A stretch of DNA of 64,000 nt from Mytilus californianus (lineage: Eukaryota > Mollusca > Bivalvia > Mytilida > Mytilidae), in assembly GCF_021869535.1 (NCBI RefSeq), contig NW_026262712.1, positions 113,023,640-113,087,639 of the forward strand, in the 5' to 3' direction. Below the pieces are notes generated by a model. It did not search any database and had not been told where the DNA came from. It worked only from the letters and a program-made list of their open reading frames with translations. Made by a program: the position numbers and the translations under genes. Numbering within the stretch: the stretch's first letter is position 1; each line of letters opens with the position of its first letter. This document shows, piece by piece, positions 46,682 through 60,200 of this stretch.

Positions 46682-49600
46682 TGATGTTTTTTCCTGTAAG
46701 GATATTACCAACCCAATAGTCAGCACTCATTTGATGCTTCTTCCTCTAAGGGTATCACCAACCAAATAGTGAGCACTCATGTGATGTTTCTTCCTCTAAG
46801 GGTCTCACCAACCCAAAAGTCAGCACTCATGTGATGTTTCTTCCTCTAAGGGTATCACCAACCAAATAGTGAGCACTCATGTGATGTTTCTTCCTCTAAG
46901 GGTCTCACCAACCCAAAAGTCAGCACTCATGTGATGTTTCTTCCTCTAAGGGTCTCACCAACCAAATAGTGAGCACTCATTTGATGTTTCTTCCTCTAAG
47001 GATATTACCAACCCAATAGTCAGCACTCATTTGATGTTTCTTCCTCTAAGGATATTACCAACCCAATAGTCAGCTCTCATTTGATGTTTCTTCCTCTAAG
47101 GGTATTACCAACCCAATAGTCAGCACTCATTTGATGTTTCTTCCTCTAAGGGCATCACCAACCCAATAGTCAGCACTCATTTGATGATTCTTCCTCTAAG
47201 GGCATCACCACCCCAATAGTCAGCACTCATTTGATGTTTCTTCCTCTAAAGGCATCACCAACCCAATAGTCAGCACCCATTTGATGTTTCTTCCTCTAAG
47301 GGTATTACCAACCCAATAGTCAGCACTTATTTGATGTTTCTTCCTCTAAGGGCATCACCAACCCAATAGTCAGCTCTCATTTGATGTTTCCTCCTCTAAG
47401 GATATTACCAATCCAATAGTCAGCACTCATTTGGTGTTTTTTCCTCTAAGATATCACCAACCCAATAGTCAGCACTCATTTGATGTTTCCTCCTCTAAGG
47501 ATATTACCAATCCAATAGTCAGCACTCATTTGATGTTTTTTTCTCTAAGATATCACCAACCCAATAGTCAGCTCTCATTTGATGTTTCTTCCTCTAAGGG
47601 TATTACCAACCTAATAGTGAGCACTCATTTGATGTTTCTTCCTTTAAAGGCATCACCAACCAAATAGTCAGCACTCATTTGATGTTTCTTCCTCTAAGGG
47701 CATTACCAACCCAATAGTCAGCACTCATTTGATGTTTCTTCCTCTAAGAGTATTACCAACCCAATAGTCAGCACTCATTTGATGTTTCTTCCTCTAAGGA
47801 TATTACCAACCCAATAGTCAGCACTCATTTGATGTTTCTTCCTCTAAGGGTATTACCAACCCAATAGTCAGCACTCATTTGATGTTTCTTCCTCTAAGGG
47901 CATCACCAACCCAATAGTCAGCACTCATTTGATGATTCTTCCTCTAAGGGCATCACCACCCCAATAGTCAGCACTCATTTGATGTTTCTTCCTCTAAAGG
48001 CATCACCAACCCAATAGTCAGCACCCATTTGATGTTTCTTCCTCTAAGGGTATTACCAACCCAATAGTCAGCACTTATTTGATGTTTCTTCCTCTAAGGG
48101 CATCACCAACCCAATAGTCAGCACTCATTTGATGTTTCTTCCTCTAAGGGTATCACTAACCCAATAGTCAGCTCTCATTTGATGTTTCTTCCTCTAAGGG
48201 CATCACCAACCCAATAGTCAGCTCTCATTTGATGTTTCCTCCTCTAAGGATATTACCAATCCAATAGTCAGCACTCATTTGGTGTTTTTTCCTCTAAGAT
48301 ATCACCAACCCAATAGTCAGCACTCATTTGATGTTTCCTCCTCTAAGGATATTACCAATCCAATAGTCAGCACTCATTTGATGTTTTTTTCTCTAAGATA
48401 TCACCAACCCAATAGTCAGCTCTCATTTGATGTTTCTTCCTCTAAGGGTATTACCAACCTAATAGTGAGCACTCATTTGATGTTTCTTCCTTTAAAGGCA
48501 TCACCAACCAAATAGTCAGCACTCATTTGATGTTTCTTCCTCTAAGGGCATTACCAACCCAATAGTCAGCACTCATTTGATGTTTCTTCCTCTAAGAGTA
48601 TTACCAACCCAATAGTCAGCACTCATTTGATGTTTCTTCCTCTAAGGATATTACCAACCCAATAGTCAGCACTCATTTGATGTTTCTTCCTCTAAGGGTA
48701 TTACCAACCCAATAGTCAGCACTCATTTGATGTTTCTTCCTCTAAGGGCATCACCAACCCAATAGTCAGCACTCATTTGATGATTCTTCCTCTAAGGGCA
48801 TCACCACCCCAATAGTCAGCACTCATTTGATGTTTCTTCCTCTAAAGGCATCACCAACCCAATAGTCAGCACCCATTTGATGTTTCTTCCTCTAAGGGTA
48901 TTACCAACCCAATAGTCAGCACTTATTTGATGTTTCTTCCTCTAAGGGCATCACCAACCCAATAGTCAGCACTCATTTGATGTTTCTTCCTCTAAGGGTA
49001 TCACTAACCCAATAGTCAGCTCTCATTTGATGTTTCTTCCTCTAAGGGCATCACCAACCCAATAGTCAGCTCTCATTTGATGTTTCCTCCTCTAAGGATA
49101 TTACCAATCCAATAGTCAGCACTCATTTGGTGTTTTTTCCTCTAAGATATCACCAACCCAATAGTCAGCACTCATTTGATGTTTCCTCCTCTAAGGATAT
49201 TACCAATCCAATAGTCAGCACTCATTTGATGTTTCTTCCTCTAAGGGCATCAACAACCCAATAGTCAGCACTCATTTTATGTTTCTTCTTCTAAGGGTAT
49301 CACCAACCCAATAGTCAGCTCTCATTTGATGTTTCTTCCTCTAAGGGCATCACCAACCCAATAGTCAGCACTCATTTGATGTTTCTTCCTCTAAGGGTAT
49401 CACTAACCCAATAGTCAGCTCTCATTTGATGTTTCTTCCTCTAAGGGCATCACCAACCCAATAGTCAGCTCTCATTTGATGTTTCTTCCTCTAAGGGCAT
49501 CACCAACCCAATAGTCAGCACTCATTTGATGTTTCTTCCTCTAAGGATATTACCAATCCAATTTCAGCACTCATTTGATGTTTCTTCCTCTAAGGGCATC

Positions 49601-50473
49601 ACCAACCCAATAGTCAGCACTCATTTGATGTTTCTTCCTCTAAGGATATTACCAATCCAATAGTCAGCACTCATTTGATGTTTTTCCTCTAAGATATCAC
49701 CAACCCAATAGTCAGCACTCATTTGATGTTTCTTCCTCTAAGGGCATCACCAACCCAATAGTCAGCACTCATTTGATGTTTCATCCTCTAAGGGCATCAC
49801 CAACCCAATAGTCAGCTCTCATTTGATGTTTCTTCCTCTAAGGGCATCACCAACCCAATAGTCAGCACTCATTTGATGTTTCTTCCTCTAAGGATATTAC
49901 CAATCCAATTTCAGCACTCATTTGATGTTTCTTCCTCTAAGGGCATCACCAACCCAATAGTCAGCACTCATTTGATGTTTCTTCCTCTAAGGATATTACC
50001 AATCCAATAGTCAGCACTCATTTGATGTTTTTCCTCTAAGATATCACCAACCCAATAGTCAGCACTCATTTGATGTTTCTTCCTCTAAGGGCATCACCAA
50101 CCCAATAGTCAGCACTCATTTGATGTTTCATCCTCTAAGGGCATCACCAACCCAATAGTCAGCTCTCATTTGATGTTTCTTCCTCTAAGGGCATCACCAA
50201 CCCAATAGTCAGCACTCATTTGATGTTTCTTCCTCTAAGGATATTACCAATCCAATAGTCAGCACTCATTTGATGTTTCTTCCTCTAAGAGTATTACCAA
50301 CCCAATAGTCAGCACTCATTTGATGTTTCTTCCTCTAAGGGCATCACCAACCCAATAGTCAGCTCTCATTTGATGTTTCTTCCTCTAAGGGCATCACCAC
50401 CCCAATAGTCAGCACTCATTTAATGTTTCTTCCTCTAAGGGCATCACCACCCCAATAGTCAGCACTCATTTGT
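46682..50473. repeat. 50-bp tandem array of about 76 units with nested higher-order repeats
   Basis: The unit is 'cagcactcatttgatgtttc', 'ttcctctaagggcatcacca', 'acccaatagt'. The block 47431-48378 reappears 848 bp downstream (48279-49226). An earlier version with a period of about 748 bp, two units shorter, precedes it. A 350-bp block containing the short 'ccaatttcagc' variant recurs near 49541 and 49891. Because 50 is not a multiple of three, the open frames at 47431 and 48279 are accidental and identical only because the DNA was duplicated. Confidence 0.96.
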
Positions 50474-50669
50474 TGACATGAAATATCATTACTTCAGCCA
50501 TAGTCCGTAAATTTGCTGTTCATAAAAATTTCAATAATTGGAAACTCAAGGATTTTTCTACTTCTAGGCAAAGATAGCATTAGCCAGATCAAACATAATT
50601 TTGTGGGATTTTTTTATTTTCTTTGATTGCTTTCTATCATCTCAATTTAACTGACCACTTAACTGTTTT

Positions 50670-51160
50670 GACTCAAGTGCCACTGGTGATGCTTGTGTAG
50701 ACGAAACACGCATGTGATGTTCTAGATTATAAACCTGGTGTCTTTGATCAAATTTTGCATCCACTAGGTCGATATCAGTTCTGTTGGGCGTGTCATGACC
50801 CAGGAAATCATCAGGTGAGTGTTGATATATCATTGATGCGGTCGTTTTCTATTTTCTGTTAAAAAAACTGTTAGGCACGGATAATTTGTTTTTCTTGGGA
50901 GGAGGGGGGGCTGGTTTTTTTTAAAATAATCTGGCTTTTATTTTGATGAAGAAAAACATAACCCCGCCAATTCAGGTGCTACAGAAATATTCTGGCTTCA
51001 CCTTCAGCAAGTATGTCATGTATAATGTTGAAAATGGTTTTCCTTGCTCTGGATTGACTGAAAAAAAAATTTTGCTTGGTTTCATGGTAAATAAAAAATC
51101 TGGCTCGATATAAAATCCCAGGCCCTCCCCAGAAAATCAAGTGGTCTGTGCCTTAAATCA
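50670..51160. repeat. Family C scrap and a G-rich/'atctggct' repeat
   Basis: 50692-50760: 'gtgtagacgaaacacgcatgtgatgttctagattataaacctgg' (family C). 50895-51110: a G-rich patch (ggaggaggggggg) followed by three spaced 'tctggctt' or 'tctggctc' phrases; I recognise the type but cannot name it. Confidence 0.5.
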
Positions 51161-54100
51161 TTAAAATTTTCTACCCCTGGTATATAGGCCTTGTCCATAT
51201 TTTGAACAACATTTTGGCATTTTTGGTTTTCAGTGAAATAGAAATAAGGAACCATTAGTAACATCGTGCATTGTCAACATTAACTTATTTCTAAGTTATA
51301 TCTAAAACGTCTTTGATTTCTGCATAAATGTACAAACAAATTAATTCAGGACTTTTCAGTTTTAACTTCCCTTTATTGTGAAAAAGGGAAAATATACTTT
51401 ATACTATTAAAATGAACGCCCCGTACATTTAAGCTTGTACTTATCAAAATGCAAAAAAAGAAGGCGGATTGCACTGTTGCTGTGTTTTACAGGATAATGA
51501 TAATTCTATTTGTGTCTTTCATGGCTGAATCATCATTAAATGAAATATAAAAAGATTCTCGTCGGGGTCTTTCAAGGGATTTTTATATATATACCCATTA
51601 TCTTATCATGTATACGTGTATGTCATATCATTGCAAATTTATTTCAAATTCCACAATTTTCCCGTGAATATCATAAAAACGTTTTGTAATAGTTACATGC
51701 TTTACATATGAATATATAATTAACTTTAAATATTATGAACGAAGCACATAATACAAAAGCTATCAGAACACAAATGTATGTCCCCTTTTTTCAATTCAAA
51801 CATGTAAGTGTGAGAAACAGAGTAAATTAATATCATTCTCGGTCTCCTTTTCAATTAACCAAGTGTGAGAAAAGACTAATCTGAAGTAAATCTTCTGTCA
51901 CCCGGAAGATAGTATATTTTAGTTAAATTATCAGTAAATAACAAAGTATATAGCTAAAAGTATAGGTAGACAGAATTTAATTAGAATTGAAATATATGTC
52001 CCCTTCCTGATAGCAATATCCGTTAACAATTTAATTTTACACGAGTGTGTTGATCATCTTCAGTACACTGCGACCGGACTGTAGAGCTCTGACCGGACTG
52101 TAAGTATGTACCTTTTAGGATACTGCTATTACTTTTTAGGTAGGTGGTTTAAATAATTGTTACATAAAATAAAGCAAAATTATGAATACTACTTGTTTTT
52201 TTTTTTAATTTATAATATTGTACACTTGACATTACAACAGCTTCTTTGTACTTTATAATATATATGTATTACACTTAACATTAAAATAGTTTCGTGTTTT
52301 TTTTTGTAACACTTGACATTATAATAGTTTATTTGTCTTTTTTTTTTGTGGGTTTTTTGTATGACCAATCGCATTGAAATGAGCTCATGATACATTTAAT
52401 TAGCTTCGGTTTTAATTTTGTAATATTAATTTCATAATTAATCAAAACCCTACGTTACTCTTGTTTTACTGATCCCCATGTTATTTAACAAATGGTGTTG
52501 GTATTTCGTCGTTTTGCCTTTGGGAATCCTGTTGTCTTTATTAACTTGTTATTTTACTAAGCCCGCCTCCCCACCCTTTCTTATTCGGTAAATTTTTAAC
52601 CGGTAAATTTTTACTTTAAAAATTATTTTGATTCCAGTACGGACCGAGTACACTTTATTAGACAGACGTGAATCAAAAATTAAAGTCCAGTCATAAATAT
52701 ATAACATGTGAAAAAATTAGGTTGGAATCATCTCCGGAGATAAGCCGTGTCACCCGTTGTTTAATTAAAAAAATATATTTAGAATGAGATGATTGAGATA
52801 TTTTCTACCTAATACTGCAGTCTTCAGTGCCATGCACATGTATATCCGTCTCATACATTAATTATAGGATTGTTGTTTATAATAGAAAACAAATAATTAT
52901 GTATATAAGTAACAAGTTACATAAAAAAAATCATAATTATGTCAGTATCCGTGATACAAGCAATATTCAAGAACATATAGATTTTATTCTTTGGAACAGT
53001 ATAGATTAAAAAACTTCACATAGTTTTAGATAGCAATATCTTTGATTTATTATATAAATTTACATTTTATTATCTTTTTTTCTTAGAAATATGAACAGTT
53101 ATTTTTTCTGTTACTAGAAATAAATATTGCACATATCTGGGAAAAATACTCTACTTTTATGTCTTAGATTACATTTATTCTTAGAACGAGTTTGCAGTTT
53201 GAATTAAATCAATTAAATGCACCTATTAATGCATTTCATGCGATTACGTGAAATTTTCCAAAATGTAAATTCTATTCTATTAAATACTTCATCACGCTTT
53301 TCACAACAATAAAACATTGCAAAGGCTTTTATACTTCATCACGCTTTTCACAACAATAAAACATAGCAAAGGCTTTTGAATTCGCAATATTTAAAATTTG
53401 TTGTAAAAGATGTTACGTGTATTTAACTTTTAGAACTGTCAGGTTTTAAAATCATGGTCACCCAATCGACAGGAAAAGGGCATTTTTATATGTCTGTTTT
53501 GATCAGGCGTAACACATTGTTTCTTGTAGTAAACAAAAGGAGCTATTAATATTTAAAGTGTTTTTCAGTCTTCTGGTAGTTTAGTGACTTCTGAAATCAG
53601 GTATTATTCAAGTAATTTCTCAGTGTATATTCACTGTTTCAATGTTTGTATCTGACGTTGAATGATTATGTAAGAATATGTATAGATTGATTGATTGATT
53701 ATTGCTTGTTTAACGTCTACATGCATAAAAGGAATACTACTAGTATACGGTAATCTATTACAGTCAACTTCATTCAAGGTTGGAAACATGTTTTGCTAAA
53801 ATATTAATTTAATGGCTTATTTCTTGTATCTATTTATAATCAAACAACTATCAGTACGACTCGTGATTTCAATGTTTAAGGTGCTTTGACCCATACTTGT
53901 AATGGTGTACATCAAATGAAGCTAAGTTTCACATTAATAATGTCATTAATTTCACGAAAGTTATAATTTCTTAAGTGTGATAATTTTGAAATAAAAGTTG
54001 GTCAGATATCACGCAAACGAAGAAACCGAAAGACTGTTAATCACCGAAATAGGGATATTTTTAGTAGTGATAATATTTGTTGTCAAACAATTTCTGTCTT

Positions 54101-54654
54101 AAGATTATATCAAGGTCAGCACCATAAACGGCTTTAAATCATAAAGTTCATCGAATAGGTATCGTATGTACTATTTCCTACAAGTTTGTAAGTTTTTTCA
54201 ATCCAATGAGGAACTGAATATAAGTAATGTATTGTTTATGTGTATTGACTTTTTGTCAACAGTCTACTAGTAGTTTACCTAAGAGAATGCACACGCATTC
54301 ATGATTAAGGTACACGTCTTTAACTTACGGGTATTTATGTATAGGGTATTCCCGGTAAATAGCGTCACCTGGATTTTCCCCAGTATAAAATATAAATTCG
54401 GCCCCAGATGATTTAAAAGCATAAAGTATGTCACTTAGCAAGTATTGATGCAGTCGTGAGGATAACGTCACGAGGCATTTAAATTATTTTAAAGGTAAAA
54501 TATTTTATTTAACCACAATATCAGCTGATTGTCTAATATTTTTATTTGTGTAATGTTTTGTGTCATGTTAATGATGCACAGTCTGAGTTTTTGACTAAAT
54601 CTTGAAGTCTTGCAAAAACTTATCTAATTTTCATAAATTTGGTTCTTTTAACAA
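51161..54654. other. Non-coding stretch with small duplications
   Basis: No gene recognised. 52219-52345 has three imperfect copies of 'acacttRacattataatag'. 53283-53375 is a 47-bp tandem duplication ('tacttcatcacgcttttcac'). 53684-53716 holds 'gattgattattgcttgtttaacgtc', which resembles the head of a repeat common in molluscs. Confidence 0.5.
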
Positions 54655-54800
54655 ATACTGTAGATTCAGAAATTATTGCGAGGTTTTTATTAATGCGAAT
54701 AATGCGACTAGGTGAGTATCGCAATAATAAGAACTCTCATTTTGATAGCTAAAAAATAGATCTGTATATAGATTTTTCTGAAATCGCAATAATTAAACTT
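54655..54800. mobile_element. Small MITE-like repeat with inverted ends
   Basis: AATTATTGCGA at 54671-54681 pairs perfectly with TCGCAATAATT at 54784-54794. Internal 'gcgaataatgcgac' and 'atcgcaataataa' are variants of the same motif. 'ctgtagattcagaaattattgcgag' is a sequence I remember as very common in bivalves. No ORF. Confidence 0.6.
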
Positions 54801-57195
54801 AATCAAGTATTGAAATGTGTACTGTTAACATAAATTAATTTTTTTGTTACTAAATAAAACAGAAAAGGATGTCTACATTTGCAAATATTTTTCTTTGTAA
54901 TTTTTATTTACCAAAACACCATAATGATATATTTATAAATTAACCGTCATCAGGTACGCTAGACACAAAAAGTTCGGAAATCCAAAAATAAGAATGAACA
55001 CTAAAACGGCCTTAACAGAATAGCTAAACATTATCTAAGGTCAACTTTGGCTGAGGGGTTTCAACTTTACAAAATGTGAAGTTACATACTTTATTAACGC
55101 GTTTATTTCTTTTTGTCGTCAAGCTATAGTTTGTCTTGACTGAAAAAAAAAACCAATGTAAAATTCCCATTTCAGTGCATATAAAACAATACGATTAGGG
55201 GTATGATACAGTTTGCTGACAACATAACGCCGTTATGTCTATTTTGGTTAACTAGTGAAGTTGGGTACCTTTCACACTGATGTTACCTCTGCATCACCTT
55301 GCATTAATATATAAATGTTTTAAATATATATATATAAGTACAGACCCATACCAATGGAGAGGAGTAGAATGATTGTATGCAATTGCATCCCTTTTTTTGT
55401 CTGAGTAAAATACATATGGAAATTGCATCCTGTAGAATGAAGCAGTTTTGGGGTTAGATATTAACAAAATTTTAGAATTAATTACTGTATCCATTTTTAC
55501 ATTTCTAACTACGTTATAACTTTACATAAAGAATTAGAACCAGTAAAATAAATGTTCAATCTTTTGCATCTAGTTTGACATTTTATGGTATCATGCAGTT
55601 CCGCGTATTCAGATCTGGTCGCTTTGTTTATTTTCTCATCTTAGCTCTAGTATTTAAAGTGTCACTGTGTTTTTAAAAAAATAGTACAAAGGTGCATTTA
55701 TGTTTACTTATTACAACGTCTTTATCATGGTCTCCTCCTTTCAACTGTAAAAAGTCTTTCGTATGGTTAAACATAAAACATTCTAGGTAGTTTGTGTTTA
55801 TTTATAATAACCTGGAATGCTGTACAATTATCTATTATTAATAAAATATGCAATTTCTTAAATAATTATATGCAGGCACAAACGCTCTTTATATGGTAAA
55901 ATTTAAATCTAAACAAATTTTAAAGTTTTGTTATAAATAGAACAATTGCTTCCTAAATATTTCGTCACACTAACACTTGATAAGACGCAACCTAATCCGG
56001 AATTTCCCTTTTACACAAGCTTAATATTATGTAATGCAAAAAATTATCTAGGGTTTTTAAATATGCTAAATTTATATCAACATTGGTGATCTAGCTATTT
56101 AAACAGACCTACAAACCCATTTAAATGGCAGCGTGGGACCTTAAATTAGTAAAAATGTAAAAACCTTGTTTTGTCCACCTCTGCTGTATACAATGGGTAT
56201 ACCAAGGGATGGTTATATATGTGGTGCTTTCTTCTTCATTTTATGTTAGGGTTCGCCTAGGAATAAGACGTTAAAGGTCTATATTTTGACAAAAATTGGC
56301 TGTAATTTTACATATAAAATACATTTTGATTCTTTTTTATGGGGCGCCGGGTGCGCTGCAGTCAGAATCCGCACCTGTTCTTATTTAAAAGTATACATAG
56401 CTTTCATTTTTTGTATCCTGACCTTTGAATTAAGTTCATCATTTGTAGATAGCGACTGACTTCACTGGCACACTTTAAGTCGTTATTCCCAAAGCAACTT
56501 TGTAATTTTGCTTTTTTATTAATCAAATGTGGGTTTAAAGTTGCAGCTTTTATGCTGTTTTGAAAAGGCATGCATCTGAATTAAATGAAAGTTAATTAAT
56601 TCTATACATAACAAATCTCTGGGTCCAAAATCAGCTATTTTCATGAACTCATATAGTATTACTTAAATTGTGTTTAATTCAGTTGGCAAAAGTAATTGTT
56701 CCTGATTCATGTAATTATTTTGTTAAACACGAATCCACGTGGAATTTCTTGATTAAGAATTGAAAATGTTGACAATATTTATTCCTTTTACGTGCAATGA
56801 TATTATGGGTACAGGAATGTATGCACGGTTTTTACATGTAATGTAAGAGATACTAAATGGTCCACCAAAGATTTTCTATTAACTAGAATTTGATCTTACA
56901 ACAACAACTAAATTTTTTTTCTGACTATTATTGGATCGTGTAATTGTTAAAAATGCTAAATTATAAATAAAATAAATTATGGAACAGAACAAATGTTGTA
57001 GATTGTATAATTAAACCATATCCGCTGATTTTTGCGAAAAACCTGCATAGCATGTAAATGTTCATATTTGTATAAATTGTTAGTCATTTCCTCCTTAATT
57101 CCGCTTTATTATGAATTAACATTACAAGTGCCATTGTCTGTTTCAAGTACTGTCAAGTACCTTGAGGTTTCTAACATTTTGTTTCATTGTTGCAG
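54801..57195. other. Upstream region of the ETS gene
   Basis: No further coding exon or core promoter can be defended. Any 5' untranslated exon of the ETS gene may lie here or left of it. Confidence 0.4.
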
Positions 57196-57204
57196 GTCAA
57201 GCCA

Positions 57205-60200
57205 ATGATATCAGATATGGATTTACAAGTAAGTCGATATTTTTGTATATTGGTATTTGCTTAATTTTACAAATGATGGCATTTTATTTTGAAACAAAGA
57301 TAGTTTATGTCTGATTATTTTATCTCTCCTGTTTTTGTTCTGTCCTCGTGAAACTTTGCCGCAACAGTCTGCCTACAATATACACCTCGCCAAACACGTG
57401 TTAGGTCCAAACATTGAGCCAGTATCAGTCTTTTATCCCGTTGTCACAGAAAAGTTAGGTTCAAAATTGGGCTTGTATCTGTCTTTTATATTGTTTTGTG
57501 AGTTTTATGCTTTGTTTAACTTTAATCTTTTAGCTTCACTGGTCATATCTGTCATGTCGTTCTTTATTGACCAACTCGGTGTGCTCGCTTCCATTCAGTT
57601 CCGAAGATAGGTATTCCCGAGCTGTATTAAGCCAGACTTGGGAATTGGTATTTACTGATTCTCTGCTAAGTATGCATCATTGAAGTAAGCAAAAAGGTAA
57701 AATAACAAAAATACCGAACTCCAAAAAAAATTCAAAACGGAAAATCATTTATCAAATGGCAAAATTAAAAGCTCAAACACATCAAACGAATGGAAAACAA
57801 CTGTCACATTCCCGACCCGGTACAGTACAAAAGAATGGTCTGTTCAGAGTCAAAATAATTTATTCGAATAGGGTGGCATTGTCTGTCTGCAGACTATTAC
57901 TTTGTGAACTACCAAGTTAAAAAAAATAACGTGGCGGTCTTGTACTAAGCAGGGTTATATTTATTTCACATAAAGATGCTTTCTGTACTGTTTATAAATG
58001 AAATGTTGATGATTCGTAAGGTTTTCTACTCCCAGTCAAAGGTCACCTAAGCTGTATTTGGCACAAATATTTAGAATCTTTGGGTTTCAATGCTCTTTAA
58101 CTTTGTATTTAATGTGGCCTTTCAGCTGTTTTGATTTTAGCCTTGAGTCTTATGTAGACGAAATGGCGGTTCTTGGTTCGTACAGAATTATAAGATTGAT
58201 ATTTTGGATGAGTTTTCATCATTATATTTATGAAGTATTAATGGAATTGATTTGAAAAAATTGACAACATAATTGTAAGCAAAATTTTATTATTCAGTTA
58301 AAAAAATGTTGGTTCCTGTAAATATACGTAATTTGTTTTCCCCTAAAATTTCAATAATTATGGTTTAATTTTTGCTGTTTAAATAATGATAATATAAAAG
58401 TACATATGATTTATTAAAACGTGCTTCCTTGTAAATGTGTCTGAATATACATAGTATGTACCATCCGTAAATCATGATGTGTGCGGTAGTGTCACTTAAG
58501 TCTTAAATATGGAGAGAAAACAACTCGGTCTTCTAAATATTTTTATATTGAGAAACCAAACGAAAACATAAGGAAATGAGGACGCGTCGTATTCCATTTC
58601 ACTGTATTTACAAACTATGACAGAAGAGTACACAAACAAGATAAGATATCAGTAACAATCTAGGCTTTTATTACTTGGTGTTATCTTGACAAAGTTGACA
58701 TCTTTATCTGTCTATGACTTTGTAAACAAGTACCATACCCCCATGTATAACAATCATCCAGGGTAGTTATCTTTTTTCCTACTCATGTTGATAAGGTTTC
58801 ACACTTCTGCATTCCGACTTCAGACACGTGCCTGTTCCAGATCTTATCTTATTATGATTTGTTAGTTAGTCAAACATTTACATTGTGATTTATTACAAAG
58901 GAAAAGAACTTTTTTTTATCCTTTTCTGTGTCTCTTCCTAAGTGTTTTAAAAGGGTGGTAGCGTAATTTCTAGAGCAAAAAGTTTTACTGCACTTATCGG
59001 GCGGATTAGATCCTGGCATCTTTTTTTAAGCAGCTGTGCCTAATTATGTTAAACACTGGTCGCTTTTTGTCATAAATCTGGCCGTTGTTTTTTTCGTTTA
59101 AATAGTTTCACGTTTTGTCATGGTCGAGCCTTTTATAGCTGACTATACAGTACTGGTTTTGCTCACTGTCGAAGGCCGGACGGAGATCTGTAGTTCAGTG
59201 CTTAATCTCGCTTAGTTTGCATTGTTGGATAGTTGTCTCATTGGCAATCATACCACATCTCCTAATTTTACATTGTCCACCAGAACAAAAGTGTACATAG
59301 CGTTCAATGTTGGACCTTCATAGGCGTTTGCATGAGGGTTATAATCAATTCATCGAAAACATTTTCTTTTCAATCTTTGATTAAGAATATAAAAACTACT
59401 ACAACTTCGTTCACGGTTTTCCTATTTTTATTTGTTTCAGAGAAGTTTGAGTGTTTTGCAGAATTATCACGAGTCTGAATGGGCTGGCGATGACAGTTTG
59501 TACTCATCGTATGACCCCAACAATAATGGACCATATATCTACACAGGTAATTAATAGCTGATTAACAAATGATAAAATATCACAGCACTCCTAGCAATTG
59601 TTTAAAATAATTTTGCAGTTTAATTTTATCATTAAATCTTTAAAATGATATTTTAGGCGTTTTTTGAAAAACCCTGAGTTGTCTCATACAGTATCGTATT
59701 AGTATTGTTTATTTGTATTTGTGTTTTTGTTTACATCCTGTACGTCGGTTTTATAGAGTAAACCGGTTTTTTCTGCACTAATTTTGTTTTTTGTTCTTTT
59801 TGGTTATCATATGCTATTCCATTTGTTGCCGTTCGTCATGTCTTATGTTTTTATCATTAAGGTAATTTTGTTTTAATGGCGGATCTTTGATAGTCCCTTT
59901 TATATTTACATACTTCATTTCTACACTCCTGGCTAATAATTGCCTGACATATTGCATAGACATTTATTCTATTTACGAAGGAAGTTTGTAGACCTCTACA
60001 TGTCTTATAATTGTTTGTTTTTTGTGTGGGTGAGTTGCTGTCTTTGTATTAATCTCGATTGTAACAGTTATGTATTTTACAGATCCTTTGGAATATCCCC
60101 TGGGGACCCTCTATTGTAATTTTTTTTCAATTTTACAGATCCTCTGGACTATCCTATGAGGCCGATGAATGGTCAGTTTATGTTGAGCGGAACAGATTAC

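Noticed and set aside
47431-48515. Two identical 78-codon open frames at 47431 and 48279
   Set aside because: Both lie inside the 50-bp tandem array and are identical only because the block was duplicated; the unit length shifts the frame every copy.
54801-57195. Extra upstream coding exons or a Pointed domain for the ETS gene
   Set aside because: No open, splice-bounded segment with recognisable motifs could be defended.
60083-60115. 33-nt in-frame alternative microexon of the ETS gene
   Set aside because: It would need an intron of about 23 nt before the next exon, too short to splice; a decoy acceptor is more likely.
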